Shown in pieces: positions 8,956 to 19,007 of a DNA stretch of 64,000 nucleotides (position 1 is the stretch's first letter; each line of letters opens with the position of its first letter). The notes beneath the pieces were generated by a model. That model did not search any database, was not told the origin of the DNA, and saw nothing but the letters and a program-made list of their open reading frames with translations. The DNA lies in assembly GCF_001179945.1 (NCBI RefSeq), contig NZ_CVSG01000068.1, forward strand, positions 1 through 64,000. The letters are read 5' to 3'. This DNA comes from Candidatus Pelagibacter communis. GTDB lineage: Bacteria > Pseudomonadota > Alphaproteobacteria > Pelagibacterales > Pelagibacteraceae. Both the position numbers and the translations under genes were made by a program.

Positions 8956-9885
8956 ATGATTGTTTACTCTCATACAGATTGTCTCCTAAAATACAATGGA
9001 AAAAATCACCCAGAAAGAAAAGAGAGAATAGATAGTATAATGAATTCAATTAAGTCATCTGACCTTAATATAAATTTTAAAGATGCGCCAATAGCAGATA
9101 TAGAAACTATATCTTTGGTGCATCCAAAAAAATATATTGAACAAATATTTGAAAAAATACCAAAAGAGGGAATTATAGGAGTTGAAAAAGAGCCATATGC
9201 GGACACAATGCTGTGTCCAAATAGCAAAAATGCAATTTTAAGATCCTGCGGTTCAGGTATTGCTGCCTGTGATGATTTAATGAATAAAAATGAAAGAGTT
9301 TTTTGTGCAATTAGACCACCCGGTCATCACGCTGAGACAATTAGAGCAAATGGTTTTTGTTATATCAATAATGTTGCAGTAGCAGCTAAATATTTACAAA
9401 CAAAATATAAAATCAATAAAATTGCAATAATAGATTTCGATGTTCACCATGGTAATGGTACTCAAGAAATTTTTTATAAAGATGGCTCAGTTGCTTATGC
9501 TTCATCCCATGAATTTCCATTATTTCCAGGGACGGGAACTGAAAATGAAACTGGAGTTGGAAACATTTTTAACGCAACTTTGAAAGCAGGTATAAAAAGT
9601 AAAGAATTTCATGAAATTTTCGAAAAAAAAGTTTTATCACCTATTGAAAAGTTTAAACCGGAAGTAATTTTGATTTCTGCTGGTTTTGATGCACATAAAA
9701 GAGATCCTTTAGCTAACATTAATCTTGAATCTAATGATTTTCTTTTAATCACAAAAAAAATTGTTGATATCGCTAATATTCATTCAAAAGGAAGGGTAAT
9801 ATCTTTTCTAGAAGGTGGTTACGATTTACAAGCTTTATCTGAAAGTATAATTGAACACCTTAAAGCTTTAAAGACCCATATTTGA
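8956..9885 (+). CDS. Histone deacetylase-family / acetylpolyamine amidohydrolase-like protein
   Basis: This 309-residue protein belongs to the arginase-fold deacetylase superfamily (bacterial HDAC-like, AcuC/AphA type), zinc enzymes that remove acyl groups from lysine or polyamines. Diagnostic motifs in order are HPERKERID (about 18-26), RPPGHHAE (charge-relay His pair), DFDVHHGNGTQ (zinc ligands Asp and His), ASSHEFPLFPGTG, SAGFDAHKRDP (third zinc ligand) and FLEGGYDL near the C-terminus. All catalytic residues appear present, so it should be active. It stands alone; its 3' end overlaps a tiny minus-strand ORF. Acetylated small amines, lysine side chains and other amides are all possible substrates. 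Confidence 0.88.
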   Translation: MIVYSHTDCLLKYNGKNHPERKERIDSIMNSIKSSDLNINFKDAPIADIETISLVHPKKYIEQIFEKIPKEGIIGVEKEPYADTMLCPNSKNAILRSCGSGIAACDDLMNKNERVFCAIRPPGHHAETIRANGFCYINNVAVAAKYLQTKYKINKIAIIDFDVHHGNGTQEIFYKDGSVAYASSHEFPLFPGTGTENETGVGNIFNATLKAGIKSKEFHEIFEKKVLSPIEKFKPEVILISAGFDAHKRDPLANINLESNDFLLITKKIVDIANIHSKGRVISFLEGGYDLQALSESIIEHLKALKTHI

Positions 9886-9990
9886 CCAGTTATCAGGATT
9901 TTCAAATTTCTCTATTTCTTTTTTTGTAACAGGCTTGAAGAGGTAATAAATGATATATGCCGTTATAAAAAAAAGAAATATTGAATTCAT
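9868..9990 (-). CDS. Tiny putative membrane protein (40 aa)
   Basis: Reading the minus strand from an ATG at 9990 to a TAA at 9868 gives 40 residues. A hydrophobic segment (FLFFITAYIIYYLF, residues 5-18) is followed by a charged tail (KPVTKKEIEKFENPDNW). The hydrophobic start plus charged cytoplasmic tail looks like a real single-pass miniprotein rather than noise, and it fills a stretch otherwise without genes. It overlaps the end of the deacetylase gene by 18 bases. No function is recognisable, and no strong ribosome binding site is evident, so this is a tentative call. Confidence 0.45.
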   Translation of the reverse strand: MNSIFLFFITAYIIYYLFKPVTKKEIEKFENPDNWSNMGL

Positions 9991-10125
9991 AGTTTATGAT
10001 ATCAAATATTTAGGAACAATTTCCATTAAAAATATCAATATTTATGTATTTTTTTTATTCACACAACGCCCAAATCGTTCACATATAAAGGTGATTTAAT
10101 AAATCAAAAGTTTAGAATCCGACTC

Positions 10126-10755
<630 letters not shown>

Positions 10756-10756
10756 A

Positions 10757-11524
10757 CTAAAATTTTTTTCCACCTTCAAGATAAGCACACTTTTCGCAAG
10801 TTTTTTCAATTTTAGGTGGTTCATCTAAGTTTAGAACATCTTTCATTTCAATTAATTTTTTCTCTATCCAATCTGTATTTACTCGGTATGGAATTAGTGT
10901 AGTTTTAAAATCTATTTTATTATCAAATTTATTATTTGTTTTCTCTCCATTACATACATAAAAAAAAGTTCGGTCTGAAACTTTAAAATTCATTTTTCTT
11001 AAGATATGAACATATATGTCCATTTGCAATTTATAACTAAGATGCCACTCAGTATCGAGATAAGATGATACAGTTACTGGATAAAATGAAGATTGAGCTT
11101 TGTAATCTACAACAACTAATTTTTTTTCGGTTAAATCGAACCAAATATCATCGACTCCTCCATGAATAATAAGGTTTGTATTTTCATCCAAATATGAAAT
11201 GCCACCTTTTAAAGAATTTCTCCACATATCAAAATCTTTATGCTTATAAGGAACAAAGTTGAGCTTGTGTTTAACCATAATGGGATGAGGCTTTTGCTCT
11301 TTTCTATATAAATCAAATTCTTTTTTTAAAAGTTCATCTACAGCAACGTTTAAAGCCCAGCCTGGCATCGAAGGCTCCTTCAAGCCTTTAACACGGTCTA
11401 AATAGAAGCATCTTTTACAACTTAGAAAGTTAAAAAACTTTGATCTACTTATTTTAAAAGGAGAATTCGATTTTTTATCGTAAATAGAAGATTTTCTTGT
11501 TCTGAAAGATACAGCGTCTTTCAT
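10757..11524 (-). CDS. PD-(D/E)XK nuclease-family protein
   Basis: The 255-residue protein shows the PD-(D/E)XK core as found in Cas4/RecB/AddB-type nucleases: HGGVDDIWFD (motif II Asp, about residue 128) followed by KLVVVDYKAQ (motif III, D-x-K, about 142). A CKRCFYLD motif near residue 36 and a CEKCAYLEGG motif at the C-terminus flank the core, reminiscent of the cysteine clusters that hold an iron-sulfur cluster in Cas4/AddB, although the pattern (CxxC plus CxxC) differs from classic Cas4. Its ATG directly abuts the gltX stop, so it is the last gene of a lexA-gltX-nuclease group and may be DNA-damage regulated. A DNA repair role is inference. Confidence 0.8.
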   Translation of the reverse strand: MKDAVSFRTRKSSIYDKKSNSPFKISRSKFFNFLSCKRCFYLDRVKGLKEPSMPGWALNVAVDELLKKEFDLYRKEQKPHPIMVKHKLNFVPYKHKDFDMWRNSLKGGISYLDENTNLIIHGGVDDIWFDLTEKKLVVVDYKAQSSFYPVTVSSYLDTEWHLSYKLQMDIYVHILRKMNFKVSDRTFFYVCNGEKTNNKFDNKIDFKTTLIPYRVNTDWIEKKLIEMKDVLNLDEPPKIEKTCEKCAYLEGGKKF

Positions 11525-12913
11525 TTAAATTTGTTTAAGTCTTTTAATTACTTCTGATTTATCTAAAGACAAAATAACATCATATATACCTGGCCCAAAT
11601 CTTGATCCCACTAATGCTATTCTTATAGGTTGTCCCACACCTTTAAAATTAGTCTTATGTTTATCAATTAAAGATTTAATTATCGGCTCTAAGGCCTCTC
11701 TAGATAAAGTGGATAGTTTTTCATACTCATTAGTAAAGTCTTTAATTACTTTCTTAGATAAATCATCAATAAGTTTTTTGTCATCTGTGCCAATCTCGAT
11801 TTTATCATTAATAATATATTGGGCATTATTCCAAATATCCTCTAGAGTTTTTGCTTTATTCTTTAAGAAGCTCATTGATTTTAAAAGTATATTTTCTTTT
11901 GATTGATCCATAGTTTTTTTGTATTTTGAAACATATTCCTTAAAAAATTCAAAAAGATCTTTTTCATCAATAGATTTTATATACGTTTCATTAATTGAAT
12001 AAATTCTATTAATATCTAATTTTGAAGGAGATTTACCCACACCACTTAAATCAAATAAATCAATGCTTTCTTGCTTAGTAAAAATTTCTTTATCTTTGTA
12101 GGACCATCCCAATCTTAATAAATAATTCCTTAAAGCGTCTGATATAACTCCAATTTTAATGTAATCTTCAAGGGTGGAAGCATTATCTCTTTTTGATAAT
12201 TTTTTTCCATGTTCACTGTGAATTAGAGGTATGTGTGCAAAGTTTGGGACTTCCCAACCCATTGCTTCATAAATTTGTCTCTGTTTAAAAGAATTAATCA
12301 TGTGATCATCCCCTCTAATAACATGGGTTATTTTCATTTCATGATCATCAACCGTGGCCGAGAGCTGGTATGTCGGGGAATTATCTTTTCTTAATATTAC
12401 AAAATCCTCAATAGTTGAATTTGAAATATTTCTATCACCTTGAACTAAATCTTTAATAATTGTATTTCCTGATATTTTACTTTTAAATCTTAATACTGGT
12501 TTTACTCCCTCTGGAATTTTTAAATCTTTGGCATCTCTCCATTTTCTATTATAAAAATATGGTATCCCTTGTTTTTTGCATTTTTCTTTTTGTTCAGTAA
12601 TTTCTTCTTCAGAGCAATAACATTTATATGCAAAACCTTTTTTTAAAAGTTCTTCTGCAACCGCAACGTGTTTAGATATATTTTTAGATTGAATATATTC
12701 ATTCCCATCATGTTCAATTCCAAGCCAAGCTAAAGATGTAATAATCTGTTTTTTGAATTCGTCTTTTGATCTTTCTTTATCAGTATCCTCTATCCTAAGA
12801 AAGTATTTACCCTTATTTTTTTTAGCTAAAAGCCAATTAAACAAGGCTGTTCGAACTCCGCCAATATGAAGAGGCCCAGTAGGAGAGGGCGCAAACCTAC
12901 AATTAAAAGACAT
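11525..12913 (-). CDS. gltX: Glutamyl-tRNA synthetase
   Basis: GltX charges tRNA-Glu (and in many alphaproteobacteria tRNA-Gln, later amidated by GatCAB). The 462-residue class I synthetase opens with RFAPSPTGPLHIGGVRTA, which contains the HIGH-type signature HIGG, and carries the KLSKRDNAS form of KMSKS near residue 240. RGDDHMINSFKQRQIYEAMGW and the anticodon-binding C-terminal domain follow. Length is typical. It lies 19 bases downstream of lexA and abuts the nuclease gene, so it probably shares a transcript with both. Confidence 0.97.
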   Translation of the reverse strand: MSFNCRFAPSPTGPLHIGGVRTALFNWLLAKKNKGKYFLRIEDTDKERSKDEFKKQIITSLAWLGIEHDGNEYIQSKNISKHVAVAEELLKKGFAYKCYCSEEEITEQKEKCKKQGIPYFYNRKWRDAKDLKIPEGVKPVLRFKSKISGNTIIKDLVQGDRNISNSTIEDFVILRKDNSPTYQLSATVDDHEMKITHVIRGDDHMINSFKQRQIYEAMGWEVPNFAHIPLIHSEHGKKLSKRDNASTLEDYIKIGVISDALRNYLLRLGWSYKDKEIFTKQESIDLFDLSGVGKSPSKLDINRIYSINETYIKSIDEKDLFEFFKEYVSKYKKTMDQSKENILLKSMSFLKNKAKTLEDIWNNAQYIINDKIEIGTDDKKLIDDLSKKVIKDFTNEYEKLSTLSREALEPIIKSLIDKHKTNFKGVGQPIRIALVGSRFGPGIYDVILSLDKSEVIKRLKQI

Positions 12914-12932
12914 TAATATTAATTAGACTATT

Positions 12933-13607
12933 TTAATGAAAGTTTCTATATAAAGAAACAAGTTTACCTTGAATTTTTATTCTATTTGCAGCGTAAATTT
13001 TAGTTCCGTAATTTCGATTTGCTGCTTCAAGAGCGATAGTGTTCCCTTTTTTTCTTACTCTTTTTAAAGTAGCTTCTTGGTCGTCTATTAAGACTACTGC
13101 AATTTGACCATTATCTACATTTGAAACTTTTTTTATAATAACTGTATCACCGTCAGCAATACCTGCTTCTATCATTGAGTCACCTTTTACTTTAAGGCCA
13201 TAGTGCTCGCCATTATTTTGAAGATCTTCTGGTAAAGCAACTCTATCAACTTCTTGTTGAATAGCTTCAATTGGTGTACCAGCAGCAATACTTCCTAATA
13301 CTGAAACATCAGTAGATTTATTATCATTTTTATCTAATCCACCTTTGATAACGCTTGGTGTAAATGTATTAAATATGTCATTTGCGCTAGCGTTTTCTGG
13401 TAATTTCACAACTTCTAACGCTCTTGCTTTATGTGCTAATCTCTTAACAAAACCTCTTTCTTCTAACGCAGAAATTAATCTATGTATTCCTGATTTCGAC
13501 TTAAGGTTGAGAGAATTTTTCATTTCTTCGTAAGACGGAGAAATACCTGAAGATCTTATCTTCTTATTGATAAATATTAATAAGTTTTTTTGTTTTTTTG
13601 TAAGCAT
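12933..13607 (-). CDS. lexA: LexA repressor (SOS regulator, self-cleaving)
   Basis: LexA represses DNA-damage genes and cleaves itself when RecA is activated. The N-terminal winged helix starts MLTKKQKNLLIFINKK. The cleavage site Ala-Gly is in GSIAAGTPIEA, the catalytic Ser in GDSMIEAGI, and the catalytic Lys in ATLKRVRKKG. I chose the ATG at 13607 (224 residues) because GAGG lies about eight bases upstream and the N-terminus then matches the family; a start at 13625 adds only MYEVCS. A GTTC-N7-GTTC box lies at 13630-13644, consistent with autorepression. The gene follows trpC on the same strand and precedes gltX. Confidence 0.95.
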   Translation of the reverse strand: MLTKKQKNLLIFINKKIRSSGISPSYEEMKNSLNLKSKSGIHRLISALEERGFVKRLAHKARALEVVKLPENASANDIFNTFTPSVIKGGLDKNDNKSTDVSVLGSIAAGTPIEAIQQEVDRVALPEDLQNNGEHYGLKVKGDSMIEAGIADGDTVIIKKVSNVDNGQIAVVLIDDQEATLKRVRKKGNTIALEAANRNYGTKIYAANRIKIQGKLVSLYRNFH

Positions 13608-13629
13608 AGAACAAACCTCGTACATCTAT

Positions 13630-13644
13630 GTTCTATAAAAGTTC
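13630..13644 (-). promoter_or_regulatory. LexA (SOS) box upstream of lexA
   Basis: The + strand reads GTTCTATAAAAGTTC, an exact GTTC-N7-GTTC direct repeat, the alphaproteobacterial LexA-box consensus. It lies 22 bases before the chosen lexA start. A degenerate second copy, GAAC-N7-GTAC at 13609-13623, overlaps the leader directly before the start codon. Autoregulation of lexA is the expected role. Confidence 0.85.
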
Positions 13645-13677
13645 TTTTTGAATTACAACTTCAAATAAACGGCTAGT

Positions 13678-14469
13678 TTATTGAGTAATTTGAATTATTT
13701 TTTTCATTAATTCATTAGGATTGTCGGATTTCAAAAGTGATTCTCCAATGAGAAAATTTTTAATTCCGGTTTTTTCATAAATATATTTTGCGTCATTTGC
13801 AGTTTTAATTCCGCTTTCAGAAATAATAGGGCCTTTATGTGTTTTAATAACCTCAAAAATTGAAATAGTATTATTTAAAGAAACCTCAAGTGTTTTCAAA
13901 TTCCTATTATTTATTCCAATTATTGCTTGATCGAATTTTAGGGCCATTTCAGCCTCTTCTTGATTATGCACTTCAACTATGACTGATAGATTATGTTTTA
14001 ATGCCTCAGAATAAATCTCATCTGCTTGAGTTCCATTAAGTGCTGCAATTATTATCAAAACACAATCACAGCCATAGCTTTTAGATAAAGCGATTTGATA
14101 AGGATCTATAAAAAAATCTTTAGCTAGAATTGGTATTTTAAAGTGTTTTTTTATATCTTGAATATAATCTAATTTTCCTAAAAAATGTTTTTCTTCAGTC
14201 AATACTGAAAGGCAAACAGCACCATTATCAACATACATTTTTGCAATTTTTAAATGATCAAAATTATTTACAAGAACCCCAGCAGATGGGCTAGCTTTTT
14301 TTATTTCCGCTATCAAAGATACATTATCATTGTGCTGGATAACTTCTTTAAAATTTAAAAAAATTTGTTCTTTAATACTTTTTTCTAAAGCGTCTAAAGT
14401 TTTTTCTTTTTTAATAAATTCTAAAGAGCTTTTTTTATCCGTAATAATTTTTTCCAAAATGTTTTTCAT
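13678..14469 (-). CDS. trpC: Indole-3-glycerol phosphate synthase
   Basis: TrpC closes the indole ring from carboxyphenylamino-deoxyribulose phosphate in tryptophan synthesis. The 263-residue TIM barrel shows LIAEIKKASPSAG (with the catalytic Lys), VLTEEKHFLG, PILAKDFFIDPYQI, GINNRNLKT and SESGIKTANDA with GESLLKS phosphate-binding loop residues. It is separate from trpF. The start codon shares a base with the trpD stop (coordinates 14469), so translation is coupled within trpE-G-D-C. Confidence 0.96.
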   Translation of the reverse strand: MKNILEKIITDKKSSLEFIKKEKTLDALEKSIKEQIFLNFKEVIQHNDNVSLIAEIKKASPSAGVLVNNFDHLKIAKMYVDNGAVCLSVLTEEKHFLGKLDYIQDIKKHFKIPILAKDFFIDPYQIALSKSYGCDCVLIIIAALNGTQADEIYSEALKHNLSVIVEVHNQEEAEMALKFDQAIIGINNRNLKTLEVSLNNTISIFEVIKTHKGPIISESGIKTANDAKYIYEKTGIKNFLIGESLLKSDNPNELMKKIIQITQ

Positions 14470-15464
14470 TAATTTGATTGAATTTTTATTAAATGTTGAA
14501 ACACATTTCCTGAATTTAAATGTTCTGTAGCCTTTTCAAAAGACAATTTAAAATCATTTTCTTTTCCTGAAACAATCAATCCTGCTGCAACATTAAGAGC
14601 GACGGATTGAGAGAACTCATTTTTTTGTCCTTTAAATATTTCTATTATTTTTTCCGCATTATATTTGGCATTTTTTCCTTTTAAATTCTCCTTATTTGAG
14701 CAGGTAATTCCTAAAGTTTTTGGATCAATTTTAAACTCTTTAATAATATTATCTTTAAGTTCTACTACATTTGTTTTTGCGAATGGTGATATTTCATCCA
14801 TCCCATCTTCACTATGAACAATAAAAGCGTGAACAACTCCATTTTCTTTAAGTGCTTCAGCGAAAGGTTTCATCCATTTCTTATCAAATAATCCTATTAC
14901 TTGTCTTTTTACTTGCGCAGGACTACTTAAAGGGCCGATCAGATTAAAGATTGTTTTCTTACCCATTTTTTTTCTAGCAGGTCCCACATATTTCATTGCT
15001 GAATGATAGTTAGGTGCAAACATAAAAGCGAAATTAAAGTTTTTTATACTTTCTTCAACTTCATTTGGTTTTAGATTAATATTAATTTTTAAAGCTTCTA
15101 ATACGTCTGCAGATCCACAGTTTGAAGAAACTGCTTTATTGCCATGCTTAGCAACTTTTACTTTCATACTTGCTAAAACTATAGCTGATGCAGTAGAAAT
15201 ATTTAAAGAGTTTTGCCCGTCTCCTCCTGTTCCGCATGTATCTATAGTATTTTGATCAGTTTTAACTTTAGTGGCTTTTTCCCTTAAAACAAAAATTCCT
15301 CCAGCTAGCTCATCTTTAGTTTCACCTTTTTTTGCAAGAGTCTCTAAAATTTCTATAATCGAACGTTCATCGTATTTTCCCTCCATAAGTTCGTTAAATA
15401 GAGCTTTGCTTTCTTCAAAAGATAAATTTTGGCCTTTTTTTAAACTTTCTACAAAATTAGACAT
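14469..15464 (-). CDS. trpD: Anthranilate phosphoribosyltransferase
   Basis: TrpD transfers a phosphoribosyl group from PRPP to anthranilate. The 331-residue protein carries the PRPP-binding motif DTCGTGGDGQNSLNIST (about residues 79-95), KHGNKAVSSNCGSADVLEAL, FAPNYHSAMKYVGPARK and FNLIGPLSSPA, all characteristic of the family. Its start is contiguous with the trpG stop. It is the third gene of the trp segment. Confidence 0.97.
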   Translation of the reverse strand: MSNFVESLKKGQNLSFEESKALFNELMEGKYDERSIIEILETLAKKGETKDELAGGIFVLREKATKVKTDQNTIDTCGTGGDGQNSLNISTASAIVLASMKVKVAKHGNKAVSSNCGSADVLEALKININLKPNEVEESIKNFNFAFMFAPNYHSAMKYVGPARKKMGKKTIFNLIGPLSSPAQVKRQVIGLFDKKWMKPFAEALKENGVVHAFIVHSEDGMDEISPFAKTNVVELKDNIIKEFKIDPKTLGITCSNKENLKGKNAKYNAEKIIEIFKGQKNEFSQSVALNVAAGLIVSGKENDFKLSFEKATEHLNSGNVFQHLIKIQSN

Positions 15465-16031
15465 TTAATAAGTTATAAAGTTTTTAATTAATTTCATACC
15501 TACCTTAGTACTTATACTCTCAGGATGAAATTGAAATCCATGAATATCATAATCTTTATGCATTAATCCCATTATTGTCTTATTTTTAGTTTCAGCTGTA
15601 ATTATTAGTTTTTTTGGGAATTTATTACGATCGACTACTAGACTGTGATACCTAGTTGCTTCAAAGTTATTATGAATATTCTTAAATAAACCCTTTTTTA
15701 TATGCTTGATTTTACTTGTTTTACCGTGCATTAGATTATTTGCATTGACAATTCTTCCACCAAAAACTTGACCAATAATTTGATGCCCTAAACAAACTCC
15801 AAGAATAGGGATTTTTTTATAAACTTCTTTTACAATTTTAAGGCAATTTCCAGCTTGATTAGGATTTCCAGGTCCAGGGGATATTACAATTTTATCATAT
15901 TTTTTTCTTAAAACCGTTTTTCCATCAATCTTGTCATTTCTTATTACCTCAACATTTTTTTTTATTTTGGAAATATAATGAAATAAATTATACGTAAAGC
16001 TATCATAATTATCTATTAACAAAATTTTCAT
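15465..16031 (-). CDS. trpG: Anthranilate synthase component II (glutamine amidotransferase)
   Basis: TrpG supplies ammonia from glutamine to TrpE. The 188-residue class I glutamine amidotransferase starts ILLIDNYDSFTYNL, has SPGPGNPNQAG, the nucleophile elbow LGVCLGHQIIGQ with the catalytic Cys, and the His/Glu pair in GFQFHPES. The same subunit may also serve p-aminobenzoate synthesis (PabA role), which is common when only one copy exists. It directly abuts trpE and trpD. Confidence 0.95.
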   Translation of the reverse strand: MKILLIDNYDSFTYNLFHYISKIKKNVEVIRNDKIDGKTVLRKKYDKIVISPGPGNPNQAGNCLKIVKEVYKKIPILGVCLGHQIIGQVFGGRIVNANNLMHGKTSKIKHIKKGLFKNIHNNFEATRYHSLVVDRNKFPKKLIITAETKNKTIMGLMHKDYDIHGFQFHPESISTKVGMKLIKNFITY

Positions 16032-17492
16032 TTAATCTACCGCTTTCATTAAAGCTTTAGCTTTATTTACTGTTTCTGCATACTCTTTATCTGGCTTACT
16101 ATCAGCAACAATTCCCGCCCCAGCTTGAACATAAAATTTATTATCTTTAATAAGAGCTGTTCTTAGAGCAATACAAGTGTCAAATTCATTATTTGGTGTA
16201 AAATAGCCAATACCACCAGCGTATAATTTTCTTTTATTTTTTTCAAGTTCGTCGATAATTTCCATCGCTCTAATTTTTGGCGCTCCACTTACTGTTCCTG
16301 CGGGAAAACCTGAGAGCAACGTTTCAAAAATTGAAGATTGATTATTAAACTTTCCAACTACATTCGACACAATATGCATAACATGGGAATATTTCTCTAC
16401 TTTAAATCTCTCAGTTACTTTTACAGTATTTATTTTTGAAACTTTTCCAACATCATTTCTTCCAAGATCTAGAAGCATAAGATGTTCTGCTAACTCCTTT
16501 TTGTCTTTAAGAAGATCAGAAACGTGCTTCTTATCTTCTTTTATTGTTCTGCCTCTAGGTCTGGTCCCTGCAATAGGCCTAACAGTAACCTCACCTTTTC
16601 TCAGTCTTACTAATATCTCTGGACTACTTCCAAGAACATTAAAATCTTTATAATTAAAATAAAACATAAAAGGAGATGGGTTTGATTTTCTTAAATAATT
16701 ATAGATTTCAATAGGTCTTTTATTTATTTTTCGCTCAAATCTTTGACTAAGAACTACCTGAAAAATATCACCTTTTTTTATGTAGGACTTAGCTTTCCGA
16801 ACAAGAAATTTAAATTTATTTTTAGAGGTATTTGATTTGATAACATTTTTATTAGATTTAAAAGTAAATTGATTAGGAAGTTTTATATTTTCAAAACTTT
16901 CATAAAGTTCAAATTTTTTAAGTATCTCATTATATGTTTTATTATAATCTTTAATTTTTGTGTCAGCATAAACATTTTCGATATAATAAATTTTTTTCTT
17001 TAAGTTGTCATAAATGACTAAATTCTTTGGTCGAGAAAGTCTTACGTCTGGAATTTTTAAATCATCCTTGCATTTATTTGGAATTTTCTCAATATATCGA
17101 ATTATATCGTAAGAAAAGTAGCCAACTAGCATTGAAGCCATAGATGGAAGTTTTCTTGGAATTTCTATTTTAAATTCATTAATAAGTTTGTTTAGATATT
17201 TTAAAGGATTAGTTTTTATCTTATTTATTTTTCCATTATTATCTAAATTTACTACGTTATTACGGATATCCCAGATCTTATCTGGGTTGAGACCTATAAT
17301 TGTATACCTTCCTCTCGTAGTTCCTTTTTCCACAGACTCAAAAATAAAACTATTTTTTTCTGCTAAAAGAAACTTATAAAGATTTTCAACTTTGTAATAG
17401 TTTTTGCAATCGAGAGATCTAAATATTACTTGATTTTTTTTTCTTAAATGGTTTTTTTTAAATTTGTTTAAACTTGTATTCAATCGCATCAA
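16032..17492 (-). CDS. trpE: Anthranilate synthase component I
   Basis: TrpE converts chorismate to anthranilate with ammonia from TrpG. The 486-residue protein has the chorismate-binding core: [70 protein letters not shown] and [18 protein letters not shown]. The N-terminal domain contains a FIFESVEKG segment; the feedback-site LLES motif of many TrpE proteins appears here as FESV. The start overlaps the ppiD stop by four bases, so the trp genes begin directly behind a chaperone gene. Confidence 0.96.
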   Translation of the reverse strand: MMRLNTSLNKFKKNHLRKKNQVIFRSLDCKNYYKVENLYKFLLAEKNSFIFESVEKGTTRGRYTIIGLNPDKIWDIRNNVVNLDNNGKINKIKTNPLKYLNKLINEFKIEIPRKLPSMASMLVGYFSYDIIRYIEKIPNKCKDDLKIPDVRLSRPKNLVIYDNLKKKIYYIENVYADTKIKDYNKTYNEILKKFELYESFENIKLPNQFTFKSNKNVIKSNTSKNKFKFLVRKAKSYIKKGDIFQVVLSQRFERKINKRPIEIYNYLRKSNPSPFMFYFNYKDFNVLGSSPEILVRLRKGEVTVRPIAGTRPRGRTIKEDKKHVSDLLKDKKELAEHLMLLDLGRNDVGKVSKINTVKVTERFKVEKYSHVMHIVSNVVGKFNNQSSIFETLLSGFPAGTVSGAPKIRAMEIIDELEKNKRKLYAGGIGYFTPNNEFDTCIALRTALIKDNKFYVQAGAGIVADSKPDKEYAETVNKAKALMKAVD

Positions 17493-18943
17493 AATGAATT
17501 TTTAACTCGTTCTATTGTTCTTTGGTTAAATTTTACTTTATATTTTTCATTAAGATTATTATCATGAGATTGGTAAATTTTATTAACTAAATTTAATCGA
17601 GCTTTTGCTTCATACTGCTCATATTCATTACTTCCTTTTTTTAGATTTTTGTATTTAGTCTTAGATGCCAAGACTAAAAAGCTTTTAGTTAAAGTATTAT
17701 TAGTAATTAGATTAATTTCTCCATCTTTTTGTTTGAATATTTGTTTCAATACGTCTTCAGAAAAAATTTCATTTTGTTTCAAATTATTTATTTTATAATC
17801 TTTGATTTCCAATTTATTTACTGATGCAAATTTAACAAAACTTGATTTATCAAAGGCTCCCATACTGATTTCTTTAATTATTGAATTATTATTTTCGATT
17901 TTTTTTTCGAAACTTAATTGTGCATTTAATGCCCTCTGAACTTCAGGATCATTAATTGATCTATTTTCTTTTTCAATATTTAATACCTCGGCTAGGTAAT
18001 ATTTATTACCTAAATTAATAATTTCAGGTGTTTGAGAATTGTTCATACTATATATTTTTTTGAAAAGAGTATCTGAGATATTTTCAATTTTTTTTTTATT
18101 TTTATCCTCTTTATTAGCTGTAACTTTATTAATTAAAATAACATCAAGATTAGAATTTTGTGCAGCTTCATTGAAAGATTGACCATCTAAAATATTATTT
18201 TCAAGAGCGTCTAATTTTTTAAAAAAAATTTCATCGTATTCTTTATTACCGCCGAATTTTTCAGGTGTAATCTCAGCATACTTAAGACTTTTAAATTCAG
18301 TAAAAAAAACGTTTTTATTTCTCTCATAAAGTTCACGTTTACTTTTTTCTGTGGGTTTATCTTTGGAATGGTATTTTTCTAAGTCGATATATTGGATTGA
18401 TTTGATTTGATTTTCTTTTTTAAATTCATTGATGATCAATATTTCAGGAACGACCGTGCCACCTGAAATAGAACTTAAAAATTGCCTTCTTTTTTCTTGC
18501 TCTGCTATATTTGCCTCAAACAACGGAGCGGTAACACCGCTTGTTAGTAAGAATTTTTCGTATTCAGTTCTGGAGAATTTTTCATCTTTAAAAAAAGATT
18601 TATCATTTTTAATTATATCTCTCAAAGAATCATCATTAACAACTATCCCTAGTCTTTCAATTTCTAAAGACATAACTTTTTTCCCAATATATTCAGATAA
18701 AATTTTTTCAATAAGATTCGTATTTGGTAAATTTTTAATTTGTTCTTTGTTAAGATTAAGTCTTTGTAGGTATTTAACAAACTCTTGCGTGCTTATTTTT
18801 TCCGAGTCTATTGAAGCAATTACATTTTGGCTTCCACCTCTAAATACATCGCCCATTCCCCAAAAAACAAATGGAAGAATAATTATTCCAACCAAAAGTT
18901 TAATAAAAAACGACTTAGAAAATTTTCCTATTGAAGTCAACAT
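17489..18943 (-). CDS. ppiD: PpiD/SurA-type membrane-anchored peptidyl-prolyl isomerase-like chaperone
   Basis: The 484-residue protein has one N-terminal transmembrane helix (about residues 13-31, FIKLLVGIIILPFVFWGMGDVF), then a SurA-N-like helical chaperone region (IDSEKISTQEFVKYL through EFKKENQIKS) and a C-terminal part in the position of parvulin domains. This is the architecture of PpiD, which assists proteins leaving the Sec translocon. The parvulin region is not obviously well conserved, so isomerase activity is uncertain. It is the first gene of the minus-strand cluster, starting 64 bases from divergent tpiA; ppiD-trpE linkage is typical of alphaproteobacteria. Confidence 0.88.
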   Translation of the reverse strand: MLTSIGKFSKSFFIKLLVGIIILPFVFWGMGDVFRGGSQNVIASIDSEKISTQEFVKYLQRLNLNKEQIKNLPNTNLIEKILSEYIGKKVMSLEIERLGIVVNDDSLRDIIKNDKSFFKDEKFSRTEYEKFLLTSGVTAPLFEANIAEQEKRRQFLSSISGGTVVPEILIINEFKKENQIKSIQYIDLEKYHSKDKPTEKSKRELYERNKNVFFTEFKSLKYAEITPEKFGGNKEYDEIFFKKLDALENNILDGQSFNEAAQNSNLDVILINKVTANKEDKNKKKIENISDTLFKKIYSMNNSQTPEIINLGNKYYLAEVLNIEKENRSINDPEVQRALNAQLSFEKKIENNNSIIKEISMGAFDKSSFVKFASVNKLEIKDYKINNLKQNEIFSEDVLKQIFKQKDGEINLITNNTLTKSFLVLASKTKYKNLKKGSNEYEQYEAKARLNLVNKIYQSHDNNLNEKYKVKFNQRTIERVKNSF

Positions 18944-19007
18944 TATAATAATTTATTAAGTTTTAAAATTATACACCTATAAATTAAATTTTAGATTAAG
19001 GCAAATA

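Noticed and set aside
18429-18959. Plus-strand open frame of 176 codons opposite ppiD
   Set aside because: It lies fully antisense to the strongly supported ppiD gene and shows no family features.
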